A stretch of DNA of 64,000 nucleotides from Lachnospiraceae bacterium. Its GTDB lineage: Bacteria; Bacillota; Clostridia; Lachnospirales; Lachnospiraceae. The notes under the pieces were generated by a model. It searched no databases, was not told where the DNA came from, and saw only the letters and a program-made list of their open reading frames with translations. Every line of letters begins with the position of its first letter. Within the stretch, counting starts at the first letter, position 1. The stretch spans positions 1 to 64,000 of the forward strand of contig JAAVZR010000023.1 of assembly GCA_022791755.1 (NCBI GenBank), read 5' to 3'. Below, in pieces: positions 8,700 to 19,117 of this stretch. The position numbers were made by a program, and so were the translations under genes.

Positions 8700-10514
8700 T
8701 CATGAATATTGCGCTTCGTATAGTTGTTTGTAGAAGCCGTTCTGAGCCAGCAGTTCTTTATGGGTTCCTGTCTCTACGATGTTTCCGTCCTTCACCACCA
8801 GGATCTGGTCCGCGTGGACGATGGTGGAGAGGCGGTGGGCGATGATAAAGCAGGTCTTGCCCTTCATCAGAGTGGTCATGGCTTTCTGAATGCGCTGCTC
8901 CGTGCGTGTGTCTACGTTGGAGGTGGCTTCGTCCAGTATCAGCATACGGGCGTTTAAGAGGATCGCCCTGGCAATCGTCAGAAGCTGTTTCTGGCCTTTG
9001 GAAATGTTCGTTCCCTCATCGGTCAATACCGTGTCATAGCCCTGGGGCAGCTGCATGATATAGGAGTGAATGCCTGCCATCCGGGCTGCTCTCTCCACAT
9101 CCTCTCTGGTGGCGCCGGTCTTGCCATAGGCGATATTCTCATAGATAGTACCCTCAAAGAGCCAGGTGTCCTGCAACACCATGGCATACTGCCGGCGCAG
9201 GCTCTCTCTCGTCATCTGCCGGATATCATGACCGTCCACGGCTATGGTTCCCTCATCGGTATCGTAAAATCGCATCAGCAGATTGATCAGCGTCGTCTTA
9301 CCGGCTCCGGTGGGACCTACGATGGCGATCTGACTGCCTGGCCTGACATCCAGGTTCAGATGATGCAGGATCCGCTTCTCTGGCTGATAACCAAAAGACA
9401 CGTCCGTCAGGCTTACCCGCCCCTCGGCCTCATCAAGCGCCAGAGCGTCGGGACTGTCCTCTGTCTCCGGCGCCTCGTCCAGGAGCTGAAAGACCCTCTC
9501 CGCAGCTGCCAGAGCCGATTGCAGCTCTCCCATGATATTAGCCACCTCATTGATGGGACCGGAGAATTTGCGGGAATACAGCACAAACGCCGATATCTGC
9601 CCCAGAGAGATCTCTCCGTGAAGGTACATCAGCGCCCCCAGCACGCTGACCAGCGTCATGGACAGATTATTCATAAAATTGACAAAAGGGCCTACCATGG
9701 CTCCATAGTAATCTGCCTGGTAATAGGCCTCCACGGCGTCACGGTTCATATCCGCATATCGCGCTCTGGTATTTTCCTCCTGGTGATATGCCTTCAAAGT
9801 CTTCTGGCCTGTAATCAGCTCCTCTGACATGGCATTCAGCTCACCCAGCTTGCGGGAACGACGGCGAAACAGCGGTCTCGTCATACTGGTGATCTTCTTC
9901 GTCATAACCATGGAGACCGGCACTGTCACGGCAAAGACTAACACCAGCTTCGGCGAGATCATCACCATGGAAATCAGAGAACCGGCCACCGTGATCACGC
10001 TGGAAAAGATCGCTACCAGATCCTGGGAAATTCCGGAATTCAGCGTGTCAATATCATAGGAGATCTTACTGATGATATCGCCGGTGGCATGCTGGTCAAA
10101 ATAACTGACCGGCAAAGACAGAAGACGATCGAACACATCCTTTCTGAGCCGCAGCGATATCCTCTTACTGATCCGGATCATCCACGCCGACAGAATATAT
10201 CCCAATACCGATGAAAGCAGGTAAAAAAGCAGCATCCACATGCAGACGGTAAATACTTCCCCGATCTCCACCTTACCGGCCGCCAGCCCCTTCTCGATCA
10301 CGTCGATGGCCTGGCCCGACAGCTGCGGTCCGATGAGCGCAAACAGATTGCCGCCGACTGACAGGATCAGCGCCACGGCAAATCCCATGCGGTATTCCAT
10401 CAGAAAGCGCATCAGACGAAGCAGGGTATGACGCCTGCGCTCCGGCGCCATAGGCTCCGCCGTCTGCCCTTTCGGCCCTCCCGGCCGTCCCATTCCCGGT
10501 CCTCTGGCCGCCAT
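8700..10514 (-). CDS. ABC exporter half-transporter, catalytically competent subunit
   Basis: 604 residues: about six membrane segments (50-340), then an ATPase domain. Walker A GPTGAGKTT and Walker B LILDEATSNVD (with the catalytic Glu) are intact, as is the H-loop IIAHRLS, but the signature is degenerate (ISKGQKQ instead of LSGGQ). This is the complement of the upstream subunit and matches TM287/288-like heterodimers, in which one ATP site is fully built and the other degenerate. Starts one base after the partner gene ends. The N-terminal Gly/Pro-rich tail (MAARGPGMGRPGGPKG) is common in this class. Likely exports drugs, lipids or peptides. Confidence 0.92.
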   Translation of the reverse strand: MAARGPGMGRPGGPKGQTAEPMAPERRRHTLLRLMRFLMEYRMGFAVALILSVGGNLFALIGPQLSGQAIDVIEKGLAAGKVEIGEVFTVCMWMLLFYLLSSVLGYILSAWMIRISKRISLRLRKDVFDRLLSLPVSYFDQHATGDIISKISYDIDTLNSGISQDLVAIFSSVITVAGSLISMVMISPKLVLVFAVTVPVSMVMTKKITSMTRPLFRRRSRKLGELNAMSEELITGQKTLKAYHQEENTRARYADMNRDAVEAYYQADYYGAMVGPFVNFMNNLSMTLVSVLGALMYLHGEISLGQISAFVLYSRKFSGPINEVANIMGELQSALAAAERVFQLLDEAPETEDSPDALALDEAEGRVSLTDVSFGYQPEKRILHHLNLDVRPGSQIAIVGPTGAGKTTLINLLMRFYDTDEGTIAVDGHDIRQMTRESLRRQYAMVLQDTWLFEGTIYENIAYGKTGATREDVERAARMAGIHSYIMQLPQGYDTVLTDEGTNISKGQKQLLTIARAILLNARMLILDEATSNVDTRTEQRIQKAMTTLMKGKTCFIIAHRLSTIVHADQILVVKDGNIVETGTHKELLAQNGFYKQLYEAQYS

Positions 10515-10515
10515 A

Positions 10516-12342
10516 TCACATCCCCTCCTCTGTCATACCTGTCTGGATCCTCCAAAGATCCTGATAGATCTCACAGGTCTTTATCAGTTCCTCATGAGTG
10601 CCGTAACCAGCCACTCTGCCTTCCTCCAGTATCAAAATCCGGTCCGCGTGCAGGACTGAGCTGATGCGCTGCGCCACGATCACAGAAGTAACATCGCCAA
10701 AATGCTCCTTCAGCTGCCCTCTGAGGGCCGCGTCCGTGCGGTAATCCAGCGCGCTCATGGAATCGTCCAGTATGAGAATGGCCGGATGTGCCGCCAGAGC
10801 ACGGCTGATCAGAAGCCTCTGCTTCTGCCCGCCGCTTAAATCGGCTCCCTTTACTGCCACCACCGTATCAAAACCGTCCGGCTTCCCCTCGATGAAGGAG
10901 CGGGCCTGAGCACAGGCTGCCGCCTCGCGGATCTGCTCATCGCATATATCCCGTCCAAAACGGATATTCTCCCCGATGGTATCCCTGGTGATGAAATCAT
11001 TCTGAAATACCACGCCAAAGAGCCGGTGCAGTTCACCGGACGAATATGTCCTCACATCCCGGCCGTCGATTCGCACCGCTCCCTGATCCACATCATAAAA
11101 GCGCTGTAAGAGCTGTATGACCGTGGATTTACCCGCACCGGTGGCCCCCAGAATCCCCAGAGTCTCTCCCCTTGCCAGCGTGAAAGATACGTCCCGCAGG
11201 TTAGGCTCTTTCTTATGGTATGAAAATGTCACATGGTCAAACTCTATGTAAGGCCCGGCCTTCTGATCCCCGGTACCTTCCCGCACAGCTTTCGCCGCAC
11301 AGCCCTCTTTGCCGCCCTCCACACTGCCGGATGCCGGGGCCTTTGCACTGCTCTTGTCATACAGGCGCTCCGCCTCCTCTGTACTCACAGGCTCCAGGTC
11401 TTTGGCACACTCCAGCACCTCGCTGATCCGTCTGGCCGATGCGCTGGCCCTCGAATAGATAGCTAACATACGGGACACGAAGATAATGGCATTGAGGATC
11501 AGCGTAACATAGCTTAAAAAGGCAATCAGTACGCCCGGCTGCACCAGTCCCCGGTCCACCCGCACGGCGCCTGCCAGAATCACCAGCACTGTGCCGGTAT
11601 TGAGACACATATTCACGCCGGGGCTCAGTGCGCTCATGACCATCCCCGCCTTCTTCTCCTGCTCCGCCGCATCGTTGTTATGGCGGTAGAATTTCTGCCG
11701 CTCATATTCTTCCCGTGACAATGCCTTGATGATGCGTATGCCGGATACATCCTCTCTGACCACCCGCACATACTGGTCGATCATATGCTGCAATTTCGTA
11801 AACATGGGAACCCCTACCCTGCTCACGAAAATCAGGATCGCCACTATCACCGGCATCACCGCCAGCATCACCAGCGTCAGCACCGGGTCCAGAGTCAGAG
11901 TAATCAGAATCCCTCCCAGGAACATAATCGGCGCACGCACGCCCAGACGCTGCATCATTCCCAGCATCTGATGTACGTTATAGGTGTCGGTGGTGAGCCT
12001 GGAGATCAGAGACGGCAGGGTAAAGCTGTCGATCTGACGGTTTGACAGATAGAGAACCCTCCCGAACAGATCGCTGCGGATCTGTTCGGTGGCATTTCGC
12101 GAAACGAAAGAGGCCATTCGATTGGCCGTGATATTGAAAACCAGGGCGATCACAGCACACAGCACCATGACCAGGCCCCACAGATAGATCTTTCCCGCAT
12201 CCCTCAAAGGGATGACGTCATCGATCATATGAGAAAGGATCCAGGGAATCGTCAGTTCAACGATCGTACCGGTAAATTTGATAAGCAGACCCAGAGCCAT
12301 GCGAAACCGGTACGGTTTGAGATAGCCGAGTATCCGTCTCAT
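10516..12342 (-). CDS. ABC exporter half-transporter, degenerate-site subunit
   Basis: 608 residues, membrane domain plus ATPase. Walker [10 protein letters not shown] and signature LSGGQKQ are canonical, but Walker B reads [11 protein letters not shown] with Asp in place of the catalytic Glu, and the H-loop is VAQRISS with Gln in place of His. Both changes mark the non-catalytic half of a heterodimeric exporter. A linker near 325-365 (Lys/Ala/Gly-rich) separates the domains. The start overlaps the Hsp70 stop (ATGA). Membrane protein paired with the next gene. Confidence 0.92.
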   Translation of the reverse strand: MRRILGYLKPYRFRMALGLLIKFTGTIVELTIPWILSHMIDDVIPLRDAGKIYLWGLVMVLCAVIALVFNITANRMASFVSRNATEQIRSDLFGRVLYLSNRQIDSFTLPSLISRLTTDTYNVHQMLGMMQRLGVRAPIMFLGGILITLTLDPVLTLVMLAVMPVIVAILIFVSRVGVPMFTKLQHMIDQYVRVVREDVSGIRIIKALSREEYERQKFYRHNNDAAEQEKKAGMVMSALSPGVNMCLNTGTVLVILAGAVRVDRGLVQPGVLIAFLSYVTLILNAIIFVSRMLAIYSRASASARRISEVLECAKDLEPVSTEEAERLYDKSSAKAPASGSVEGGKEGCAAKAVREGTGDQKAGPYIEFDHVTFSYHKKEPNLRDVSFTLARGETLGILGATGAGKSTVIQLLQRFYDVDQGAVRIDGRDVRTYSSGELHRLFGVVFQNDFITRDTIGENIRFGRDICDEQIREAAACAQARSFIEGKPDGFDTVVAVKGADLSGGQKQRLLISRALAAHPAILILDDSMSALDYRTDAALRGQLKEHFGDVTSVIVAQRISSVLHADRILILEEGRVAGYGTHEELIKTCEIYQDLWRIQTGMTEEGM

Positions 12343-14027
12343 TGCTTATCGATCCTTTCCAGGAAAGACTGCAGGCGGCTTCTGGCCTGTGCGATCTGGG
12401 CTGCCTCCTGGCTGTCCAGCGCTTTCTCAAAAAGATTCAGCTCTTGCTCGATCAAAAGCCTTTTATTTCCGATATTCTCCTCGTACAGCCGCTCCCCTTT
12501 CAATAAGAGAAGCTTATTCTCCTCCTGATCGCGGGGATGGATCTTCAGATAGGACAGATCCTTGAGCCGCTGCTCGATCTCCTCATCGCTCATCTGTGTA
12601 TACTGACTCTTGATGACCTGACGCACGGTCTTGCCTGTGGATACCACCTTCACCTCCACCTCCAGAATCGAATTGATGTCGTAGGTGTAAGTCACATCCA
12701 CCGGCTCCTCCCCTGCCTTAGCCTTGGGGATATCAATCTCCAGCCGCCCCAGACACAGGTTATTGCGGGCAAAACGGCTCTCACCCTGCAAAATCTGCAC
12801 GGTGATCCTGGTCTGATTATCGCGGATCGTATACATCCGCTCGGTACGGCTGGCAGGGATTACCGTATTGCGCTCGATAATCGGGCAATAGTGGCCGCCT
12901 TCATAGCGCCCCTCCTCCACCTCCCGCACCACCTCGGTCCCCAGCGTAAACGGGCAGACATCGGTGAGAATGACCTCGCGGATGGCTTCATTGCGCTCCT
13001 TCATGGCCGCCTGGATCGCCGCCCCCAGAGCCACAGCCTCGTCCGGATTCACCGAAGCGTCCGGCAGCCGCCGAAACAGCTTAGCCACGAAATGGCGGAT
13101 CATGGGCATCTTCGTAGCCCCGCCCACCAACACCACCTTATCGATCTGACTCAAACGCACGCCGGCATCATTTAAGCTCCGCTTGATCGGCTGACGAATC
13201 CGCTCTAAAAGGTCGCCGCAGGCCGCCTCATACTCCGGCGCGCTGATGGTCTGCTCATACACCGTGTCACCGTAGCGGAAGGAGAGGGTACATACGTTGG
13301 ACTGGGTAAATTCCTTTTTACACTCCTCCGCCCGGTGGTAGAGGCTCTCCAGCGATTTTAAATCCATCTCCATGGGGTTCAGTCCCTGGGCCTCACAGAA
13401 CAGCTTAATCAATGCATCGGTGAAGTCCTCGCCGCCCAGGAAATTATCCCCGGCCACTGCCCGGACCTCCAGGATATTCTCAAACAGCTCCAGTATAGAT
13501 ACGTCGAAGGTGCCGCCCCCCAGGTCAAAGACCAGAAAACGGGTGTTTTTATTCTCCTGATACAGCCCGTAGGCGATGGCCGCCGCCGTGGGCTCGCTGA
13601 TAATCCGCTCCACCTTGAGCCCGGCCAGCTCCCCGGCCTTTTTCGTGGCCCTTCTTCTGGCATCGTTAAAATAGGCCGGGACGCTGATGACCGCCTCCGT
13701 CACCTCCTCGCCCAGATACGCCTCGGCATCCTCCTTCAGAGAGCGGAGCACAAAGGAAGACAATTCCTCGGCGCGATAGGTTTTGCCGCTTAAGGTAAAC
13801 TCCTTATCGCTTCCCATGCTTCTCTTAAAGACGGAAGCCGCTGTCAGAGGATAGAGACGCATCCTCTCCTGCGCTGTCTCTCCCACATAGATCTGGCCTT
13901 CTTCATCGATACTGACGACAGATGGAGTCAGATTCTTTCCCAGCCGGTTGGGGATCAGCTTCGCCCCCTCCGGTGTAAAATAAGCCGTCAGACTGTTTGT
14001 CGTTCCCAAATCAATTCCAATTATCAT
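12339..14027 (-). CDS. hscC: Hsp70-family chaperone, HscC type
   Basis: 562 residues, shorter than DnaK (about 610-640) and close to HscC. It starts [11 protein letters not shown], has [21 protein letters not shown], the [14 protein letters not shown] phosphate-binding segment and a GGATKMP motif, followed by a substrate domain without the long acidic tail. The start follows the J-like/TPR gene by three bases and the end overlaps the exporter gene, so the unit is one operon. In E. coli HscC works with J-proteins DjlB/DjlC; the upstream gene is the likely counterpart. Probably a specialised rather than general chaperone. Confidence 0.88.
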   Translation of the reverse strand: MIIGIDLGTTNSLTAYFTPEGAKLIPNRLGKNLTPSVVSIDEEGQIYVGETAQERMRLYPLTAASVFKRSMGSDKEFTLSGKTYRAEELSSFVLRSLKEDAEAYLGEEVTEAVISVPAYFNDARRRATKKAGELAGLKVERIISEPTAAAIAYGLYQENKNTRFLVFDLGGGTFDVSILELFENILEVRAVAGDNFLGGEDFTDALIKLFCEAQGLNPMEMDLKSLESLYHRAEECKKEFTQSNVCTLSFRYGDTVYEQTISAPEYEAACGDLLERIRQPIKRSLNDAGVRLSQIDKVVLVGGATKMPMIRHFVAKLFRRLPDASVNPDEAVALGAAIQAAMKERNEAIREVILTDVCPFTLGTEVVREVEEGRYEGGHYCPIIERNTVIPASRTERMYTIRDNQTRITVQILQGESRFARNNLCLGRLEIDIPKAKAGEEPVDVTYTYDINSILEVEVKVVSTGKTVRQVIKSQYTQMSDEEIEQRLKDLSYLKIHPRDQEENKLLLLKGERLYEENIGNKRLLIEQELNLFEKALDSQEAAQIAQARSRLQSFLERIDKQ

Positions 14028-14030
14028 CTT

Positions 14031-17000
14031 CTACCATTTCCTTCTGTTGTCCAAATAGTACTTGCACAGCGTACTGTGAGGATTGATTTCCAGACAGCGC
14101 CGCAGATATGCCTCCGCCTCATCATACCGTTTCTGCCAGATCCGCACCAGGCCCATGCCCAAATACGCTTCAAAACAGCCGCCATAATGGCAGAAATCGC
14201 AGCGATGACACTTCATCATCCGCTCAAAATACTCCTCCGCCTTCTGTGTGTCGCCGCCGTACAGATACAGCTCACCCAGACGATACATATAGGAAGGGCC
14301 CGAAGCTTCCAGACCCACATAGCTTTCCTCTCCCTGCGGCAGGGCTTTCAGAATCGCCTGCGCTCTCGCGAAATAGCGGTCCCGCTCCTTTCCTTTCTTC
14401 AGATTCCAGCAGGTCTCCACCATCATGACCAGAGTCGGAATCGTATCCTTGTTATCTTCCTGTTCATTGCTCAGCAAATTTTGCAGGATGCCATAGGCTC
14501 CCTTGAAATCTCTTAGCGTCCCGATCAGATGTTCCGCGTACTGTTTTTCGATCCACTGATCGCCGGGGAATTTCTTCAAAAGCTTTTTGTAGCGCCTCTG
14601 CGCTTCTTTCATATCCCCCAGGGACGCATAGTCATCTGCGATATCCACCATGGCCCGCTTGGAACGCGAATCCTTATCTCTCAGATAATTTTCATTTTCC
14701 TGTATCGCATCGCGGTAGCGTCCCATGCGCTCATAGATCTCCGCCCGGTCTTTGTAGAAGGAGGCGCGGCCGGGAAACAGCTTCTCATTTTCCCCTATGC
14801 AGCGCAGGGCTTCCGGATAAAGCCCCCGGATCATGTACAGCACCGCCAGATTCTTCCACGGCAGAATGCTCTTATCCTCCTCGCTGAGCAGCTCTATGGC
14901 CTTACGGTAATACTGCTCCGCCTCGTCCAGGCGGTCCAGATGCTGGCTGTTGACACCGGCGTTGTTCTGAGCATACAGATTATCCGGCTCCAGCTCCATA
15001 GCCTTTTTGTAGTCCTCGATGGCTTCCTCCAGACGGTATACATCGCTGAGCAGCAGCCCTCTCTCGATATAGTAGTACGCCGTGGGGCGCAGCTGTATCA
15101 GCTTATCCGCCAGCTCCATGGCCGGCGCCAGCCAGACCGGATCCCTGTCGTCATTCAAGCGGTCCTGATAGATATGCATCAGGCGAGACAGGGCGCGGAT
15201 ATCATCCGCGTCATATTCCAGAATCTTTTTGTACAGCTTTTCCAGCCCGTCCTTCTTACCGCTCTTTTCCAGACAGTCCGCCAGCTGGCCCATGATGACC
15301 GTATTATCCGGCTGGCCCTCCAGAAGCTGACGGTAAATATCCTCGGACTCTTTATAGTTTTGCAGGCCCTTCAGGATACCGGCCTTGGCATAGCGCAGGC
15401 CGTCCTCCCCGGGGAATCGGCGCAATGCCTCCCCCACGATCCCCATGGCATCCTGCCAGTTTTTCTCATCCATATAGCAGAAGACCAGTTCCTTCCAGAC
15501 CTCCGCTTCCTCCAGACGGTCCTCGCCGGGATCCGGCTCTCTGTCGGGGTCTGCGCTCTGTACCCAGTCGATGACCGACCGGCACAGCTCTTTCGGACGC
15601 TCCAGCTCCGCCTTCTTCTCCGCCAGATACCGCCGGTTTCTGGCCTCGAAGAAATCCAGCTCCGCGCTGGTAAGCCCCAGCTTTCTGGCCGCCTCGATGA
15701 CCTCCATGGAATTCTTATACTGCCGGTAGAAATAAAACACCTTGGCCGCCATCAGATACGGAGGCAGATAGGAAGGATAGATTTCCACGGCACGGTGATA
15801 ATCGTCCACCACTGCCTGCGCCCGATGCATCCGGTAGCTGCACTCCTCACGGCATACATAGGCCGGCATATACTGATCGTTGCGGTCTAAGAGCTGGTCA
15901 CAGGCATCCGCGCTCTCCTCATAACGCTCCATACGGCACAGAAGCTGTGCCTTCGCCATCATATAGGATTGCAGCATATCCTCGTCCTTTTCCTTGACAA
16001 TGGCCTCGGCGTAATAGGTGAGAGCCTCTTCTCTCTGACCGGTCTCCTGACAGCAGAAGCCGATGGCATAGTAGGTGTAGCCGATCCGGCGCTTCTTGCG
16101 CATCTGCTCCGGATCATCGCTGTCGGGCAGCTCCGTCATCAGCTGCTGCCATTCCTTCAGAAGCGGCAGCGATTTCTCATAATCCTTCTGCATCAGATAG
16201 GTACGGCTGAGCATGTTGCAGTAATCCATGCGGTGCTCATCCGGCAGCGGCCTCTCACTTAACAGGCGAATGCACTCTTCGGCACACTCCTCCTGGAAAT
16301 AGCACCAGCCCAGCTCAATACGCTCATCCCAGTCCTCCGGATTTTCCCGCATACGGGCTTCCTTCTCCGGTATCAGATGGCTGTTGGCCTGCTGCATGCT
16401 CTCCAGAAGCTGCGGATCGTTTTTGCTCACATCCAGAAGATTCATGATCCTCTCTTTGGCCTCTTTCCACTGCTCCGCCTTCAGCTCGCAGCGTACCATT
16501 CCCACGCCGGCCGGGTAATTTTCCGGCTGCTTCTCCAGGAGTTCTTCATAGATTGCTCTGGCTTTGTCAAAATCCTCCAGATACTCCCGGGAAGCGGCGC
16601 ATTGAAGCATCACATAGGGATTAAACACATCCTGGAATTCCAGCTGATTCAGCCAGTCTTCCACCTCCGCCTTATCGTTTCTGCGCCTGGCCAGACGCAG
16701 ATGCTCCACATCCATAAAGGGATGGTAAATCTTCAGATCCTCCAGCTGGGCAAACAGATCCGCCGTCTGGGCGTACATTTTGCGAATATCGCTCCCGTTC
16801 TCCTCTTCCGCTTTTTCCTCTTCGCCTTCCGTATCGCCATTCTCCTCCGGCGCATCCGGATCCCCCTGTACCGTCATACAGGCGTCTGTCAGCCTCTTTA
16901 GCTGCAAATACAATCCGATATACTGGTCATATTCAGCATCGTCCGCCCCGTCAAACAGAGTAAAATCAATAAATCCTCCGTTTTCCGTCTCAAAACACAT

Positions 17001-17480
17001 GAAATTCACAAAATCCCGCGGAAACTTCTCCAAAAGCTGCTGTCTCTGTTCCAGGATCATAAACTCTTTGTCAAAAAGCTTCCATACCTCCTGGGGCAGG
17101 CGAAAATGATTCATCAAAAAAACTAAAAAGCGCTCTCTCACCTCGTCTGCCGTATCCAGGGCCTGACACAGATCATCCTGCAAAAGCTCCTGCCACAGAG
17201 CCACTGTGGTCCGGCTCTCAAGGGATCCGTAGATCTCCCCGGCCCGCTCGATCCACAGGCCGATGGGAGAGGTGTCACGCTCCTCAGGCGCATTCTCATC
17301 CGTTTCCTCCTGATCGGCGTATCTCACCGCCTCCTCATAGGCATGGCGCAGACGCTGAAAGCCTTCCGGATCATCCTCCGGATTTACGTATACCAGAAGG
17401 CGGCGGTATGCCGCCTTGATGATCTCTTTATCCTTTGTCTCTTCAATCTGCAGTACGCGAAAGATCTCCTGTGGTTCCAT
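14031..17480 (-). CDS. giant J-like domain protein with tetratricopeptide repeats
   Basis: 1149 residues from the ATG at 17480, chosen for the AAGGAG upstream and because the J-like fold starts there; the frame stays open further upstream without a ribosome site. Residues 1-55 resemble a J-domain (EIIKAAYRRLLVYV, FQRLRHAYEEAV), but the His-Pro-Asp tripeptide that triggers Hsp70 ATPase is replaced by Asn-Pro-Glu. An acidic linker lies near 235-260, and the rest is a long series of TPR-like helix pairs (for example residues 740-1100), ending in a CHRCDFCHYGGC cluster. It probably presents clients or partners to the adjacent HscC. Cytoplasmic, no signal peptide. Confidence 0.82.
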   Translation of the reverse strand: MEPQEIFRVLQIEETKDKEIIKAAYRRLLVYVNPEDDPEGFQRLRHAYEEAVRYADQEETDENAPEERDTSPIGLWIERAGEIYGSLESRTTVALWQELLQDDLCQALDTADEVRERFLVFLMNHFRLPQEVWKLFDKEFMILEQRQQLLEKFPRDFVNFMCFETENGGFIDFTLFDGADDAEYDQYIGLYLQLKRLTDACMTVQGDPDAPEENGDTEGEEEKAEEENGSDIRKMYAQTADLFAQLEDLKIYHPFMDVEHLRLARRRNDKAEVEDWLNQLEFQDVFNPYVMLQCAASREYLEDFDKARAIYEELLEKQPENYPAGVGMVRCELKAEQWKEAKERIMNLLDVSKNDPQLLESMQQANSHLIPEKEARMRENPEDWDERIELGWCYFQEECAEECIRLLSERPLPDEHRMDYCNMLSRTYLMQKDYEKSLPLLKEWQQLMTELPDSDDPEQMRKKRRIGYTYYAIGFCCQETGQREEALTYYAEAIVKEKDEDMLQSYMMAKAQLLCRMERYEESADACDQLLDRNDQYMPAYVCREECSYRMHRAQAVVDDYHRAVEIYPSYLPPYLMAAKVFYFYRQYKNSMEVIEAARKLGLTSAELDFFEARNRRYLAEKKAELERPKELCRSVIDWVQSADPDREPDPGEDRLEEAEVWKELVFCYMDEKNWQDAMGIVGEALRRFPGEDGLRYAKAGILKGLQNYKESEDIYRQLLEGQPDNTVIMGQLADCLEKSGKKDGLEKLYKKILEYDADDIRALSRLMHIYQDRLNDDRDPVWLAPAMELADKLIQLRPTAYYYIERGLLLSDVYRLEEAIEDYKKAMELEPDNLYAQNNAGVNSQHLDRLDEAEQYYRKAIELLSEEDKSILPWKNLAVLYMIRGLYPEALRCIGENEKLFPGRASFYKDRAEIYERMGRYRDAIQENENYLRDKDSRSKRAMVDIADDYASLGDMKEAQRRYKKLLKKFPGDQWIEKQYAEHLIGTLRDFKGAYGILQNLLSNEQEDNKDTIPTLVMMVETCWNLKKGKERDRYFARAQAILKALPQGEESYVGLEASGPSYMYRLGELYLYGGDTQKAEEYFERMMKCHRCDFCHYGGCFEAYLGMGLVRIWQKRYDEAEAYLRRCLEINPHSTLCKYYLDNRRKW

Positions 17481-17508
17481 TTCCTCTTCTCCTTTTTCCG
17501 GCCTAAGC

Positions 17509-18852
17509 CTAATGAATCTGTTCCCGCACGACGCGCAGGGCCTCTTGCAGCTGATTGTCCTCCTCCAGACTGAGTACCGCCTGCTTCGCCGCTTCCTCCG
17601 AAAGCTCCACCGCCACATCCGGGGTGAGCCCTATCTTATGAATGTTACGGTCTCCGTGGATATAATAATCCGCCACGGTGAGCTTCACCGCCCGGGTGCC
17701 CCGGATATTCGTAGTATAGGTATTCTGCATGATGCCCTTGCCAAAGGTCGTCGTCCCCACCAGCGTCCCCACACCGAATTCCTGTACGTTACCGCTGAAA
17801 ACCTCTGCGGCACTGGCCGTGTTGCCGTTGACCAGCACGGCCAGAGGCACATCAAGAGCCGCCTCCGCATCGGAACTGTACTCCAGATACTTGTTGCCGG
17901 CCTTATCCCGGGCATAGAAAATCAGCCCTTCCGGCAGCATGTAGTCCAGCATCTCCTCCACTGCCGTCAGAAGCCCGCCGCCGTTATTGCGCATGTCGAT
18001 GACCAGTCCCTTCATCCCCTGCGCCTTCAGCGCTTCAAAGGCCTCCTTAAACTGTCCCGGCGTCACCCCGTCGAAGGAAGACACCGCCAGGTAGCCGATA
18101 TTGTCCGGAAGCATCTGGTACTCCACCGTGTTTACCACCACCTGGCGGCGCTCCACATCGAACTCCAGATAATCCTCCTCACCTTCGCGCACCACGGACA
18201 GCTTTACCGTACTGCCCTCGTCCCCCTTTATCATGGCCACCACCTGGTCCAGATCCGTACCGGTGACCTCCCGGCCATTGACCGCATAGAGGATGTCTCC
18301 CGGCAGAAGCCCCGCTTCAAAGGAAGGCGAGCCCGCATACGGCTTTACGATGGTGATGACGCCGGTTTCACGGTTCTGATTCACCACACAGCCGATCCCG
18401 TAGTATTCCCCCTCGGTCTGCGAGGTAAAGGACTCCAGGGCACTTTCGTTATAGTAGACCGAATAGGGATCGTCAAGGGCTGCCACCATCCCCTGGAGCA
18501 TACGGTCCTGTAACGCCTTATCATCGAAATCATAGAGAAAATACTGACAGATCTGACGATATACCGTGTTGATCTCCTGTAAGAATTCCTCTGTCAGCAC
18601 CCCTTCACCGGCGGCCGGATCCTCCGTGTTCACGACGGGCGGCGACTGATTCTCCAGCTTTCTCTGGGCTATATACCGCCCCAGCGCCGCGCCTCCTGCC
18701 AGCACCGCCAGAAACAGAAGCCCGGTCAGAAAGCCTCCGATAAATCCCATCCGGAACGAGCCGCCCGGATTCTTTCCCTTCTCTCCTGAAATCATCTCCC
18801 CGGCCGTCTCCCCCGGCGTCCCGTCCTTCTCTTTTTCTATCTTTTCTTCCAT
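17509..18852 (-). CDS. S41 C-terminal processing peptidase
   Basis: 447 residues. A membrane anchor at about 35-57 places the enzyme outside the membrane; a PDZ domain follows at about 150-235 (YYGIGCVV, GSPSFEAGLLPGDIL), then the protease core with catalytic Ser347 in NGNTASAAE and Lys372 in TTFGKG. This Ser/Lys dyad is the CtpA/CtpB signature. Its AGGAG-led start opens the operon S41 > J/TPR > HscC > exporter, with 28 bases to the next gene. Not associated with spoIVB-like neighbours, so probably not the sporulation CtpB; a quality-control role is my inference. Confidence 0.9.
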   Translation of the reverse strand: MEEKIEKEKDGTPGETAGEMISGEKGKNPGGSFRMGFIGGFLTGLLFLAVLAGGAALGRYIAQRKLENQSPPVVNTEDPAAGEGVLTEEFLQEINTVYRQICQYFLYDFDDKALQDRMLQGMVAALDDPYSVYYNESALESFTSQTEGEYYGIGCVVNQNRETGVITIVKPYAGSPSFEAGLLPGDILYAVNGREVTGTDLDQVVAMIKGDEGSTVKLSVVREGEEDYLEFDVERRQVVVNTVEYQMLPDNIGYLAVSSFDGVTPGQFKEAFEALKAQGMKGLVIDMRNNGGGLLTAVEEMLDYMLPEGLIFYARDKAGNKYLEYSSDAEAALDVPLAVLVNGNTASAAEVFSGNVQEFGVGTLVGTTTFGKGIMQNTYTTNIRGTRAVKLTVADYYIHGDRNIHKIGLTPDVAVELSEEAAKQAVLSLEEDNQLQEALRVVREQIH

Positions 18853-19117
18853 GTGATCTCCTCTGCGTCGATTCCTTCCATGAAGGAATTTCCAGATGAC
18901 AGTGTTTGCATATCATTATAATACAAAATCCGAAAAAATAACAGTATTTATTAATGGATATTTGATGAAATAGAAAATTTGCGCAAGAAAGGGCAGACAG
19001 CGAAAATAACGTTTTACATAAAGAGAGCTGTGCGCTTCTTTATTGCAAACAAGCGACAGCTCACTCTGTTTCTTAGTGGAAATGCTTTCTTTTACCGCTT
19101 TATCCATCTATCCGACA

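Noticed and set aside
14529..15890. Long open frame of 453 codons opposite the J-like/TPR gene
   Set aside because: It is antisense to a strongly supported gene with TPR pattern, has no ribosome site and its composition is a mirror of the sense codons.
17416..18513. 365-codon frame opposite the S41 protease gene
   Set aside because: Antisense to a clear protease gene with catalytic motifs; no recognisable domain and no ribosome site.
17509..18852. S41 protease as the sporulation CtpB
   Set aside because: No sporulation neighbours; the operon context points to chaperones and transport instead.
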